NCBI GenBank assembly: GCA_903844635.1
Contig: CAIMUF010000032.1
Location: forward strand, 1 to 64,000
Length of the DNA: 64,000 nt
Source of the DNA: an uncultured Sulfuricurvum sp.
GTDB lineage: Bacteria; Campylobacterota; Campylobacteria; Campylobacterales; Sulfurimonadaceae
Reading direction: 5' to 3'
This document shows, one piece after another, positions 20,420-31,758 of this stretch (positions within the stretch are counted from its first letter, which is position 1; each line of letters opens with the position of its first letter). Position numbers and translations under genes: made by a program. The notes below the pieces were generated by a model. It saw only the letters and a list, made by a program, of their open reading frames with translations. It was not told the DNA's origin and made no database searches.

Positions 20420-21513
20420 AATGCATCCTTTACATATTTCTCAATTTTATCAATTTCTACCAAAAAAGCGTCATGTCCATAATCGCTTTTAATTTCAACA
20501 TAATCAACATTTTCTTTTCCAATAGTATGCATTGTTGATGCTATCATTTCCATTTCAGACGGTAAAAACAGAATGTCTTTTTCAAATCCAACCAAGTGAA
20601 GGTCCGCACTAATACGACCAAGCGCTTCTTCCAAAGAGTCAAATCCTCGTGAAAGATCATAGATATTAATGGCTTTGGTAATGTACAAATAACTCAGAGG
20701 ATCAAACCATTTTGTAAAGTTGTATCCATTGTACTCCAAATACGATTCAACTTGGAACTTTCCAAATAACTCGTACAATCCATCATTACGTTTGTACTCA
20801 CGACCAAACTTTCGTTCCATGGATTGGGGTGACAAAAAACTAATATGTCCTGCCATCCGTCCTATCGCCATACCGCTAAGACCATTTTCATGAATCAATT
20901 CAGGGTCATAATATCCATTTTTAAATTCAGGGTCTTTAAGAATCGCCTCTTGGGCTACTTTATTGAATGCAATTGCCCAGGCTTGGGTAGCGTGAGTCGA
21001 TGCCATCGCAATAATTTTTTTGGCAAAATTGGGAAAAAATACCCCGAATGCCAATGCTTGCATCCCACCCATCGAACCGCCGATGACCGCATGCACTTCA
21101 TGGATACCCAAACGATCAAATAAAATGCGTTGCGCTCTCACCATATCCAATATCGTTACAACGGGGAATTTATAACGATAAGGCTCGTTATAAGGATAGC
21201 GGGGTGACATAGGACCGGTAGAACCAAAACAACTTCCGATGACATTCGCGCAGATCACGAAAAAATGATCGGTATCAACCGCTTTTCCCTGACCTATAAG
21301 ACCATCCCACCATCCGGCTTTGTTATCCCCATCATACGTTCCAGCCGCATGATGAGAACCCGTAAGAGCATGACAAACCACTATCACATTATCACGTGCT
21401 TCATTAAGAGTACCGTACGTCTCATAGACGATATCGTATGGCTCTAAAATTCGCCCACTCTCTAAATAAAGAGGGTTTGTGAAATGCTCACTGTGAATCT
21501 GTAGGTTTAACAT
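20416..21513 (-). CDS. metX: Homoserine O-acetyltransferase
   Basis: Acetylates homoserine with acetyl-CoA, the first step committed to methionine. It is an alpha/beta hydrolase of 365 residues. The nucleophile elbow is VIGGSMGGMQALAF (Ser at about 150), and the late SDYGHDAFLVE provides the catalytic His. NVIVVCHALTGSHHAAG is the usual N-terminal motif. Specificity for acetyl rather than succinyl donors is assumed from the family and from the next gene, an O-acetylhomoserine sulfhydrylase, 8 bp upstream. Confidence 0.93.
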   Translation of the reverse strand: MLNLQIHSEHFTNPLYLESGRILEPYDIVYETYGTLNEARDNVIVVCHALTGSHHAAGTYDGDNKAGWWDGLIGQGKAVDTDHFFVICANVIGSCFGSTGPMSPRYPYNEPYRYKFPVVTILDMVRAQRILFDRLGIHEVHAVIGGSMGGMQALAFGVFFPNFAKKIIAMASTHATQAWAIAFNKVAQEAILKDPEFKNGYYDPELIHENGLSGMAIGRMAGHISFLSPQSMERKFGREYKRNDGLYELFGKFQVESYLEYNGYNFTKWFDPLSYLYITKAINIYDLSRGFDSLEEALGRISADLHLVGFEKDILFLPSEMEMIASTMHTIGKENVDYVEIKSDYGHDAFLVEIDKIEKYVKDAL

Positions 21514-21521
21514 AGTACCCT

Positions 21522-22793
21522 TTACGCGTTTAGTGCCTGAACTAAATCAGCAATCAAATCGTCTGTCGCTTCAAGTCCGATACTCAAACGAATAAGCCCT
21601 GAGGGGACACCGCATGCTACCAATTCTTCAGCACTTAATTGTTGATGAGTTGTGGAAGCTGGATGGGTGATAATAGATTTAGAATCCCCAATATTAACCA
21701 CCAATGAAAAGAGATTGGTTGCATCTACAATTTTCTTTGCCAATTCAAAATCATCCACTTCGAAACTTAATAGCCCACTTGACATACCGCCATTAAAATA
21801 GCGTTGCGCATTAGCATAATTACTGTTACTTTTTAAACCTGGATAATTGACTTTTATCACTTTTGGATGACTTTCTAAAAATTCTGCTACTGCTTGCGCA
21901 TTACGAGAGTGTTCACGCATACGAAGAGAGAGTGTTTCAATCCCTTGTATAAACAACCATGAATTAAACGGCGATACAACCGCGCCTAAATCACGCAAAA
22001 GTGAAAGACGAGCACGCAAGCAAAATAGAGGCAATGGAACGTCGACGTACACTAAACCGTGGTAACTCTCATCCGCCTCATTAAACTGCGGATAACGAGG
22101 ATTAGAACGGATGAAATCAACTAAATCATGACGCTCTACAAGTATCCCGCCAATAGCAAGCCCCTGCCCTGTTGTATACTTACTTGCACTGTGCACAACA
22201 ACATCCACGCCATGTTCTAAGGGACGGCATAACACTGGAGTTGCTACCGTATTATCCACAATAGAGAGAATACCGTGCTTTTTAGCAATTGCTGTAATGG
22301 CGGCAATATCAGCAACATCAATACTTGGATTGGTCAAGCTCTCAAAAAAGATCACTTTGGTTTTATCGTCTACCAATGCTTCAATTTCGCTAGGGTTTTG
22401 AACATCAAAATAGCGTGCTTCAATCCCAAAACGTTTTAATGTATACGATGCCTGCGTTACAGTTCCGCCGTAAAGCTGACGTGCACAGAGAATATTATCT
22501 CCTGCTTCTGCCGCATTGGCAATCGCATAAAAAATTGCTGCCATGCCACTCGCCGTTGCCAAACCTGCTGCTCCGCCTTCTAACGTGGCAAACCGTTTTT
22601 CAAACACATCGGTTGTCGGATTGTTCAGACGTGTATAAATATTTCCAAGTTCTTTGAGAGCAAATAAATTTGCCGCATGTTCGACATCACGGAACTCATA
22701 TGCAGTCGTTTGGTAGATGGGGACTGCCATCGTACTTTGACTATCTTTATCGTATCCAGCGTGTAACGCTTCAGTTTGGAGTTGCATTTTCAT
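21522..22793 (-). CDS. metY: O-acetylhomoserine sulfhydrylase
   Basis: Makes homocysteine directly from O-acetylhomoserine and sulfide, a sensible route for a sulfur bacterium. It is a 423-residue PLP enzyme of the Cys/Met metabolism family. The start TEALHAGYDKDSQSTMAVPI, the YTRLNNPTTDVFE motif and the PLP lysine in VVHSASKYTTGQGLAIGG (about 208) are all visible. AAAGG precedes the ATG and a TATAAT box lies close upstream. It is the first gene of an operon that goes on with metX, xseB, the pseudoenzyme, the kinase and the ThiF-like gene. I see no SAM riboswitch in the 96 bp leader region. Confidence 0.93.
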   Translation of the reverse strand: MKMQLQTEALHAGYDKDSQSTMAVPIYQTTAYEFRDVEHAANLFALKELGNIYTRLNNPTTDVFEKRFATLEGGAAGLATASGMAAIFYAIANAAEAGDNILCARQLYGGTVTQASYTLKRFGIEARYFDVQNPSEIEALVDDKTKVIFFESLTNPSIDVADIAAITAIAKKHGILSIVDNTVATPVLCRPLEHGVDVVVHSASKYTTGQGLAIGGILVERHDLVDFIRSNPRYPQFNEADESYHGLVYVDVPLPLFCLRARLSLLRDLGAVVSPFNSWLFIQGIETLSLRMREHSRNAQAVAEFLESHPKVIKVNYPGLKSNSNYANAQRYFNGGMSSGLLSFEVDDFELAKKIVDATNLFSLVVNIGDSKSIITHPASTTHQQLSAEELVACGVPSGLIRLSIGLEATDDLIADLVQALNA

Positions 22794-22889
22794 CCTTTAG
22801 ATTATATTGCACAAATTGTATCAACATCACATAACTTTTCCCATGTTTTCCTAACGGTTTAATGGCCATTAGTTTAATAGGGAATTACT

Positions 22890-25680
<2,791 letters not shown>

Positions 25681-25684
<4 letters not shown>

Positions 25685-25800
25685 ACAGATTCCTTTTTAC
25701 GTTTTGCATTTTTTACCATCAAAATCCCCAAAGCGATAATTGCGAAAATAACGCCAACCGTCTCAGCAATAAAAAGCAAAGATACTGGTTCTCTCATCAT
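25681..25800 (-). CDS. 39-residue single-helix membrane protein between ileS and gatA
   Basis: A small minus-strand frame of 39 codons. It starts with ATG 25800 (or 25797), which overlaps the ileS TGA, and its own TGA overlaps the gatA ATG. The product has a short N-terminus (MMREPV), one hydrophobic helix of about 22 residues ([20 protein letters not shown]) and a basic tail (KNAKRKKES), so it should be an inner-membrane peptide with its tail in the cytoplasm. The double ATGA overlap fills the whole gap between two essential genes, which argues that it is real. I do not know a function. Confidence 0.7.
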
Positions 25801-28553
25801 GCAACAACACTCGCACAACGTTCACACAAGGTCTCTTCATCTTCGCTGTGATATTTCCAACAACGCGGGCACTTCGCTTTAGAAGCGCGAGCAATATTAA
25901 ATATTTCACCCTCAATTTCAAAAGTTCCTAAAATATCTTTCAACTCGCACGCACACCATTTAGAAATAACCAAGTATTCTTCAATGTCTTCTTTTTTCAT
26001 CGATTTCAATAATGAAGATTTTGTTGAAACAACCAATTCAAGGGTATTTTTAATGATTTTTTCTTTTTTCAATCCATCTACAACTTCATTCAGTCCTACA
26101 CGAACTGCTTTTGTATTTACGTCATCCCAATTGCTTGTTACAGGTTTGATCGAAGCGTAAACAACATCAAAAATATCAGCGGCATCTCCTTTGAGAAGTG
26201 CCGGTGCATTTTCAAAAATTTCATCCGCTGTGTACGTAAGGATTGGCGCAATAAGTCCAAGCATCGATCCTGCAATAATTGCCATAGCACTTTGCGTTGA
26301 TCTTCGGCTAGCTGAGTCAGAAGCATCACAATACATACGGTCTTTGGTAATGTCGATATACACACCGCTGAGCTCATTGACGATAAAATAATTCAGCCCG
26401 CTCATCCCTTGGACAAAGTTATACTCTCCAAACAACTTATGTGTCTCATCGAACACCTCTTTTGCTTTTGCCACAATCCATTTATCGATTTCACCCATTT
26501 GCTCATAAGGGACAATGGCTTCAAGCCCATCGAGGTTTGCAAGCATAATACGAAAGGTATTACGAAGTTTTCGGTATTGCTCTGCGGTTTGCTTGAGAAT
26601 ATTACCTGAGATTTTAAGATCCCCTTGATAATCACTCATCGCGACCCACAAACGCAAGATCTCTGAACCGTACTCTTTGAGCACTGTATCAGGAGCGACA
26701 ACATTGCCTTTGGACTTCGACATCTTTTCGCCTTTTTCATCGACGGTAAACCCGTGAGTCAAAATAGCTTTATACGGAGCGATATGTTCCACTGCCGCAC
26801 TCAAAAAGAGTGAAGATTGGAACCATCCTCGATGCTGATCCGAACCTTCTATGTACAAATCAGCAGGATAGGTTCCCGCATCATAGTTACGAGATTTTAG
26901 TACCGCATTCCACGTTGAACCGCTGTCAAACCATACATCTAAAATGTCAGTCACTTTTTCCAAATCATCCGCTTTATGAGGACAACCAGGATAGAGTAAT
27001 TCAGCAATGCTCATTGAATACCACGCATCCGTGCCGTGCATCTCAAAAATCATCGCGATAAAATTCAGTGTTTTCTCATCCAAGATCACTTCACCCGTCT
27101 CTTTGACACGGAAAAATGCAATAGGAACACCCCAGTCACGTTGGCGAGAAATACACCAATCAGGACGATTTTCGACCATTGAGCCTAAACGGTTGCGGCC
27201 GGTTTCAGGATAAAACGTCGTTTTTGCCACTTCTTCTTGTGCGATAGAGCGGAGAGTCTTGGTTTCCCCTTCAGGAATCCCATCAACTGCAATAAACCAT
27301 TGTCGCGTTGCACGGAAAATCAATGGCGTATGTGAACGCCAACAATGCGGATAAGAGTGACGGAATTTGGAGACTTTCAGCAGACTCTCCCCCAATAAAG
27401 CGAGAATAGGCTCATTCGCTTTAAAAATATGCATCCCCACAAACTCTTCAGGATTCGGGAGAAGCTTTTCATGGACCAGCGTCGTGTCATAACATCCCGT
27501 CTCATCGACCGGCATCACGACTTCTAAGTTATAACGTAGACCGATACGATAGTCATCCTCACCGTGCCCCGGTGCAGTATGAACACATCCCGATCCATTT
27601 TCCATCAAAACATGCTCACCCAGAACCAAGTGTGAACCACGACCGTTAAGAGGGTTGATTGCATAAAGATTTTCAAATTTTTGTGCATCGATTTTTTGAA
27701 CAACCGAACCAGTCAGAACGCCCTCTTCGATCATTGCCTCATATCGTTTTTGGGCAACAATATACCCATCGCTTGTTCGAACATACACCTCTTCAGGATT
27801 GAGAGAAATACCGGTATTGGCAGGGAGTGTCCACGGGGTTGTCGTCCAAATAACAATCGCCGCTTTTCCCTCAATCCCCGCGCGCACTTTGGCTTCATCG
27901 GAAAGTTCAAATGCTACATAGATGGAGTAATCTTCTTTATCTTCGTATTCAACTTCGGCTTCAGCAAGAGCAGTACGCTCAGCCCAGCTCCAGTAAACCG
28001 GCTTAGAACGCTCAATCAAAAGCCCTTTTTTAGCAACCGAACAAAGAGTACGATAGATATTGGCTTCAAATTTATAGTCCATCGTCAAATAGGGATTATC
28101 CCAATCGGCAACGATTCCCAATTTTTTAAATTCACTGCGTTGAATATCCACAAATTCAGCGGCATGTTCACGACAAAGCTTACGTACTTCAGCCGTACTA
28201 AGAAGCTCTTTTTTTTGTTTTCCGCCTAGCTTTTTTTCAACCTGTTGCTCAATAGGCAATCCATGACAATCCCAACCTGGGGTGAAACGGACTGATTTTC
28301 CATTAAAATAATTGTACTTAACAATAATATCTTTAAGAATTTTATTCAAAGCATGACCGATATGAGTATGCCCGTTCGCGTAAGGAGGTCCATCATGAAG
28401 CGTGAAGCTTTGAGCACCCTTGCGATTGGTTTTCATACGACTGTACACATCCGAAGATATCCACGATGCATAGCGGAGGGGTTCATTGTTAATCAAATTT
28501 CCACGCATAGGAAACTGTGTTTGTGGTAAAAGGAGGGTATCTTTGTAATCCAT
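25797..28553 (-). CDS. ileS: Isoleucyl-tRNA synthetase
   Basis: Charges tRNA-Ile and edits valine. The 918 residues contain the HIGH motif in PPYANGHTHIGHALNK (about 57-72), the editing-domain TTTPWTLPAN, DVWFDSGSTWN, the KMSKSKGN loop (about 600) and a C-terminal zinc finger (CPRCW ... CERC). The start is preceded by AAGGGA. It leads an operon with the small membrane protein, gatA and guaB. I see no T-box leader. Confidence 0.97.
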   Translation of the reverse strand: MDYKDTLLLPQTQFPMRGNLINNEPLRYASWISSDVYSRMKTNRKGAQSFTLHDGPPYANGHTHIGHALNKILKDIIVKYNYFNGKSVRFTPGWDCHGLPIEQQVEKKLGGKQKKELLSTAEVRKLCREHAAEFVDIQRSEFKKLGIVADWDNPYLTMDYKFEANIYRTLCSVAKKGLLIERSKPVYWSWAERTALAEAEVEYEDKEDYSIYVAFELSDEAKVRAGIEGKAAIVIWTTTPWTLPANTGISLNPEEVYVRTSDGYIVAQKRYEAMIEEGVLTGSVVQKIDAQKFENLYAINPLNGRGSHLVLGEHVLMENGSGCVHTAPGHGEDDYRIGLRYNLEVVMPVDETGCYDTTLVHEKLLPNPEEFVGMHIFKANEPILALLGESLLKVSKFRHSYPHCWRSHTPLIFRATRQWFIAVDGIPEGETKTLRSIAQEEVAKTTFYPETGRNRLGSMVENRPDWCISRQRDWGVPIAFFRVKETGEVILDEKTLNFIAMIFEMHGTDAWYSMSIAELLYPGCPHKADDLEKVTDILDVWFDSGSTWNAVLKSRNYDAGTYPADLYIEGSDQHRGWFQSSLFLSAAVEHIAPYKAILTHGFTVDEKGEKMSKSKGNVVAPDTVLKEYGSEILRLWVAMSDYQGDLKISGNILKQTAEQYRKLRNTFRIMLANLDGLEAIVPYEQMGEIDKWIVAKAKEVFDETHKLFGEYNFVQGMSGLNYFIVNELSGVYIDITKDRMYCDASDSASRRSTQSAMAIIAGSMLGLIAPILTYTADEIFENAPALLKGDAADIFDVVYASIKPVTSNWDDVNTKAVRVGLNEVVDGLKKEKIIKNTLELVVSTKSSLLKSMKKEDIEEYLVISKWCACELKDILGTFEIEGEIFNIARASKAKCPRCWKYHSEDEETLCERCASVVA

Positions 28554-28613
28554 TGGATCCCTTAAAAATTGTAGTTAAAAAGTTGTGCATTATAGCTTTT
28601 AGGGGTTTAAATT

Positions 28614-28642
28614 TTGCTGTCAAAAGCCCTATATGATATACT
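28614..28642 (+). promoter_or_regulatory. Sigma-70 type promoter of the CinA-like gene
   Basis: TTGCTG at 28614-28619 and TATACT at 28637-28642 with a 17 bp spacer, 26 bp before the ATG at 28668. Confidence 0.6.
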
Positions 28643-28667
28643 GTCCTAAATTATTGAGGGTGAAAAA

Positions 28668-29759
28668 ATGAAACGAGATGTCCTTTTTGTCGGAAATAGG
28701 TTGATTTTGAATGAATCGTACGAGCGTTATCTTTTACGCAGTATCAAAGAAAAACTCTCCACTATTGACTCTATCAGTTATTTTGAAGAATCCGACAAAG
28801 GACTGTTTCTTCATCTCGATCAACTCTTAAAGACTGAATCCAAAATCGTTATTATCACCACAAAAAGCACATTTACCATCGTTGGAAAACTTCTTAGTAC
28901 CGTGACTGCAGATAATCAAGTCTTAAAAGACTCCATGCTTATCCCCTCACGTGCGAGTATTTTAGAAAATGGCAGCTATCTCCTCTCCTATAATACTTCC
29001 GAAATCAACGTTATTTTAGCTCATGAGGGAAAAAAACTCCCTCCTGTTTTAATCGAGGATGAACATCGAAGTGGTTGGATTCATGTTTTCAATGAAGAGC
29101 TCTCCAGTGTTTCTGCCTTACTTGACCCGCTCGCTCAAAATTTTGATGTCAAACTTGAATCCTGTGAACTTATAGATGGATGGGTACGGGTAAAGATTAC
29201 AGCAAGAAAACATGGAAATATGGCTCAGTTTATTGCCTCGTCCAAAGGACTGTTGCATCATAAAGTTATTGCAGCTTCTAATATTGCAGCTTTCATCATC
29301 GAAAAACTCTCCAAAAATCAAAAAAAGATCTCTTTTGCGGAAAGTTGTAGCGGAGGCTCGCTTGCGTATTATTTTACGTCTCAAAATGGTGCTTCCAATA
29401 TTTACGAAGGCTCACTTATCACCTATGACAATATTTTAAAAGCCAATTGGCTTGCCGTTGAGGAAGAATCACTCGAAACTCATGGAGCAGTCAGTGCAGA
29501 CGTAGTAAACCAAATGTCTGAAGGTGCTTTGAATGTCAGTTATGCCGATTTTGCTCTCGCCATTAGCGGTGTAGCAGGACCTACCGGAGGAAGTGATCTA
29601 AAACCTGTTGGAACCGTTTACATTAGTGCACGATCCAAAACATCCGTACATACTGAACGATTTTATTTCGAAGGTGATCGCAATTACATTCAAGAACAAA
29701 GTGTCTTGATGGCCGTTAAAATGCTTTTAAACATAGAAAGAGAGCTCTTCTTTAGTTGA
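28668..29759 (+). CDS. CinA-like protein with PncC deamidase domain
   Basis: A 363-residue protein. The last 160 residues are a standard CinA C-terminal domain (PncC, NMN deamidase): KISFAESCSGGSLAYYFTSQ, then SLITYDN, HGAVSADVVNQMSEGAL and AISGVAGPTGG followed by KPVGTVYI. This domain recycles nicotinamide mononucleotide. The first half should be the CinA MoCF-type domain but is eroded: the opening GDE(I/L)L motif reads GNRLIL and the GGLGPT signature is missing, replaced by ITTKSTFTIV. The first half therefore probably lacks ADP-ribose pyrophosphatase activity. It has its own promoter and a hairpin after it. Confidence 0.82.
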   Translation: MKRDVLFVGNRLILNESYERYLLRSIKEKLSTIDSISYFEESDKGLFLHLDQLLKTESKIVIITTKSTFTIVGKLLSTVTADNQVLKDSMLIPSRASILENGSYLLSYNTSEINVILAHEGKKLPPVLIEDEHRSGWIHVFNEELSSVSALLDPLAQNFDVKLESCELIDGWVRVKITARKHGNMAQFIASSKGLLHHKVIAASNIAAFIIEKLSKNQKKISFAESCSGGSLAYYFTSQNGASNIYEGSLITYDNILKANWLAVEEESLETHGAVSADVVNQMSEGALNVSYADFALAISGVAGPTGGSDLKPVGTVYISARSKTSVHTERFYFEGDRNYIQEQSVLMAVKMLLNIERELFFS

Positions 29760-29774
29760 AAATTTAACAGCCAA

Positions 29775-29794
29775 ATTCCCACTTTCGTGGGAAT
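29775..29794 (+). terminator. Hairpin after the CinA-like gene
   Basis: A perfect eight-base stem (ATTCCCAC / GTGGGAAT) with loop TTTC; a run of five T follows after eight bases. It separates the CinA-like gene from the tRNA promoter. Confidence 0.55.
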
Positions 29795-29828
29795 GATAGA
29801 ATCTTTTTATCTAATCGCGTATTTATCC

Positions 29829-29857
29829 TTGACAAAACAACTTCTTTCCCCTATAAT
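29829..29857 (+). promoter_or_regulatory. Consensus sigma-70 promoter of the tRNA operon
   Basis: TTGACA at 29829-29834 and TATAAT at 29852-29857 with a 17 bp spacer: an exact match to the consensus, about 40 bp before the first tRNA. Confidence 0.9.
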
Positions 29858-29896
29858 TTCGCCCTCCCAATCAGCGTTTTTATGATGGTTGAAGAG

Positions 29897-29972
29897 GTCC
29901 CGTTAGCTCAGCTGGTAGAGCATTTCACTTTTAATGAAGGGGTCGATGGTTCGAATCCATCACGGGACACCA
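29897..29972 (+). tRNA. tRNA-Lys(UUU)
   Basis: A 76-base cloverleaf with acceptor stem GTCCCGT / ACGGGAC, anticodon loop CTTTTAA (anticodon TTT), T-loop TTCGAAT and an encoded CCA end. First of four tRNAs in one operon. Confidence 0.97.
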
Positions 29973-29990
29973 TGGTTTATAGTTTTAAGT

Positions 29991-30066
29991 GACCCTTTCG
30001 TCTAGTGGCCAAGGACATTATCACTTCATGGTAAGAACAGAGGTTCAAATCCTTTAGGGGTCGCCA
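29991..30066 (+). tRNA. tRNA-Glu(UUC) with unusual anticodon loop
   Basis: A 76-base cloverleaf with acceptor stem GACCCTT / AGGGGTC (one U-G pair), T-loop TTCAAAT and encoded CCA. The anticodon stem TTATC / GGTAA pairs properly, but the loop reads ACTTCAT instead of the usual CTTTCAC. The anticodon TTC is kept. Position 33, almost always U, is C, and positions 32 and 38 (A and U) could pair and shrink the loop to five bases. The T-stem has one G-U pair. Confidence 0.85.
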
Positions 30067-30085
30067 TTTGTTCAAAAGAGACATC

Positions 30086-30161
30086 GGGAGTTTAGCTCAG
30101 TTGGTAGAGCGCTACCCTTACAAGGTAGATGTCACAAGTTCGAGTCTTGTAATTCCCACCA
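30086..30161 (+). tRNA. tRNA-Val(UAC)
   Basis: A 76-base cloverleaf with acceptor stem GGGAGTT / AATTCCC, anticodon stem CTACC / GGTAG with loop CTTACAA (anticodon TAC), T-loop TTCGAGT and encoded CCA. Confidence 0.96.
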
Positions 30162-30168
30162 TAGTTGT

Positions 30169-30245
30169 GCAGTCGTAGTTCAGTTGGTTAGAACGCCTGC
30201 CTGTCACGCAGGAGGTCGCGGGTTCGAGTCCCGTCGACTGCGCCA
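30169..30245 (+). tRNA. tRNA-Asp(GUC)
   Basis: A 77-base cloverleaf with acceptor stem GCAGTCG / CGACTGC, anticodon loop CTGTCAC (anticodon GTC), T-loop TTCGAGT and encoded CCA. Last tRNA of the cluster; a T-rich stretch follows. Confidence 0.97.
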
Positions 30246-30302
30246 CCTATCTTTAACATTTCCCTTTTCCTTATTCTAATTTCTTTATGCTATCATTTAT
30301 CC

Positions 30303-30896
30303 ATGGAACTAAAACATACCTTATTCACTCTCTATATTTTTATATGGCTTTTGCTTGGTATCAATCCATGGTATCGAGAAGACTGGCTACTGGAAAACCT
30401 CTTAGTCTTTATTACTCTGCCCATTCTTATCTGGAGTGATCGTCGCATTGGCTTTTCAAATGCAAGTGTGTGGATGCTATTTATCTTCTTTGTTTTGCAT
30501 GGTATCGGTGCTCACTATACCTACAGTGAAATGCCCTGGTTTTCTTCGATCACTCAGCTTTTTGGATTCGAGCGTAATCATTATGACAGGGTAACCCATT
30601 TCTTGTTTGGATTTTTGCTGTTTTTACCCTTCTATGAATTATTTATAACATTCCAAAAATCAGTCAAGACAACTCTCATTTTCACCTTTATCTTTCTCCT
30701 TGCGGCTTCAGGCGCATATGAAGTCATCGAATGGATAGCAACCGAAGTAACTCATGCCGAACTTGGTGCGGCCTTTTTGGGCATACAAGGAGATCCTTGG
30801 GACTCTCAAAAAGACATGCTTGTATGTTATTTAGGATCTCTCTTCGCTTTTATCTTTTGGTACCGACGGCTTATAAGATTAAAACGTAAACCATAA
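30303..30896 (+). CDS. DUF2238 / YjdF-like membrane protein
   Basis: A 197-residue protein with about six hydrophobic helices and conserved polar motifs between them: HGIGAHYTYSEMPW (about 79-92), YDRVTHFLFGFLLF (about 104-117), a helix with AASGAYEVIEWIA and GIQGDPWDSQKDML near the end. These match the DUF2238 family (E. coli YjdF), whose biochemical function is not known; the conserved His, Asp and Glu in membrane helices suggest metal binding or catalysis in the bilayer. It follows the tRNA cluster and could be read through from the tRNA promoter. Confidence 0.8.
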   Translation: MELKHTLFTLYIFIWLLLGINPWYREDWLLENLLVFITLPILIWSDRRIGFSNASVWMLFIFFVLHGIGAHYTYSEMPWFSSITQLFGFERNHYDRVTHFLFGFLLFLPFYELFITFQKSVKTTLIFTFIFLLAASGAYEVIEWIATEVTHAELGAAFLGIQGDPWDSQKDMLVCYLGSLFAFIFWYRRLIRLKRKP

Positions 30897-30909
30897 AGAT
30901 ATTTAGCTC

Positions 30910-31113
30910 TTAATGGGTTTCAATTACACCACGGGGATATGACTTATTTTTCTTTTGCTCTTTACTTATTTTGATCGGTTTTTCTTTAAGTGCTTCCGAC
31001 TTTTGATTCACACTTTGATATGGAGGCTTTTTTTGCAACGATTTTATAGCAGAATCTTCTGCATTTATAAACGATGAGAGCAATACTGTCCACAATACTA
31101 TCCATTTAAACAT
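30910..31113 (-). CDS. Small exported hypothetical protein
   Basis: A 67-residue protein: signal peptide of about 18 residues ending FINA, then a polar, lysine-rich chain (KSLQKKPPYQSVNQKSEALK) without cysteine or recognisable domain. The mature part of under 50 residues should be basic and unstructured in the periplasm. It has the same strand as the glycine-zipper gene, with a 34 bp gap. I do not recognise it. Confidence 0.55.
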   Translation of the reverse strand: MFKWIVLWTVLLSSFINAEDSAIKSLQKKPPYQSVNQKSEALKEKPIKISKEQKKNKSYPRGVIETH

Positions 31114-31147
31114 TTTCTACCTTTTTAGTTTACGCACTATAGAATAA

Positions 31148-31585
31148 TTATTTTGCCAACTCAACATTATAAACACGACCATTACGTTTAACGATTTTAA
31201 CGCGTTGTCCAACAAAAAATTGTGTTCCTTTAGAAACAACAACGACCTCTTGTCTATTATCTAATGTAACGGAAAGCTCTTGTGCATTTGACTTGCCTAT
31301 CTCATTTCCAGCATATGCGCCCACAAGTCCTCCACCTAATGTTGTAAGGACTGAACCTCTACCACCGCCCATCGTCGAACCAAGAACACCTCCAACTATA
31401 GCACCTAAAAATCCACCACTGCCTTCATCTTTAACCACAACTGCCCGCACATCCGTAACAACACCTGACTGAGATATCATTTCGTATCTTGAAGCATCTG
31501 CATCAACTTGAGGAACTCCTGATTGTGCACAACCTCCAAAACCAATAATTATACTGCTGTATATAACTGCCAATATCAATTTCAC
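31148..31585 (-). CDS. Glycine-zipper (SlyB/RcnB-like) outer-membrane lipoprotein
   Basis: A 145-residue protein with a lipoprotein signal (lipobox FGGC, Cys19) and a glycine-zipper 2TM segment (about 58-95, GFLGAIVGGVLGSTMGGGRG and TTLGGGLVGAYAGNEIG). A small beta-rich tail follows (LDNRQEVVVVSKGTQFFVGQ). This layout is that of SlyB/Pcp-type outer-membrane lipoproteins that stabilise the envelope. The exact role is unknown. Confidence 0.82.
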   Translation of the reverse strand: MKLILAVIYSSIIIGFGGCAQSGVPQVDADASRYEMISQSGVVTDVRAVVVKDEGSGGFLGAIVGGVLGSTMGGGRGSVLTTLGGGLVGAYAGNEIGKSNAQELSVTLDNRQEVVVVSKGTQFFVGQRVKIVKRNGRVYNVELAK

Positions 31586-31758
31586 AACATCCCCTTTTTT
31601 ATTATTTTATCACCATTTTATTTAAATAGTAATGGTCTGAACACATCACAAACTTTCACTTATCTATTTTGCATAACTTTACATCCATAGAACAAAGAAA
31701 ACCATTAAGTTTTAACACTATATAATGTTCGCAATTCAAACAAATGAGAAGAAACTAA

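Noticed and set aside
22794-22889. SAM or other riboswitch before metY
   Set aside because: The leader is under 100 bp, AT-rich, with a TATAAT box close to the start codon; no room for or sign of a conserved aptamer.
29897-30245. Integration site in the tRNA cluster
   Set aside because: All four tRNAs are whole, no partial tRNA copy or integrase is found nearby.
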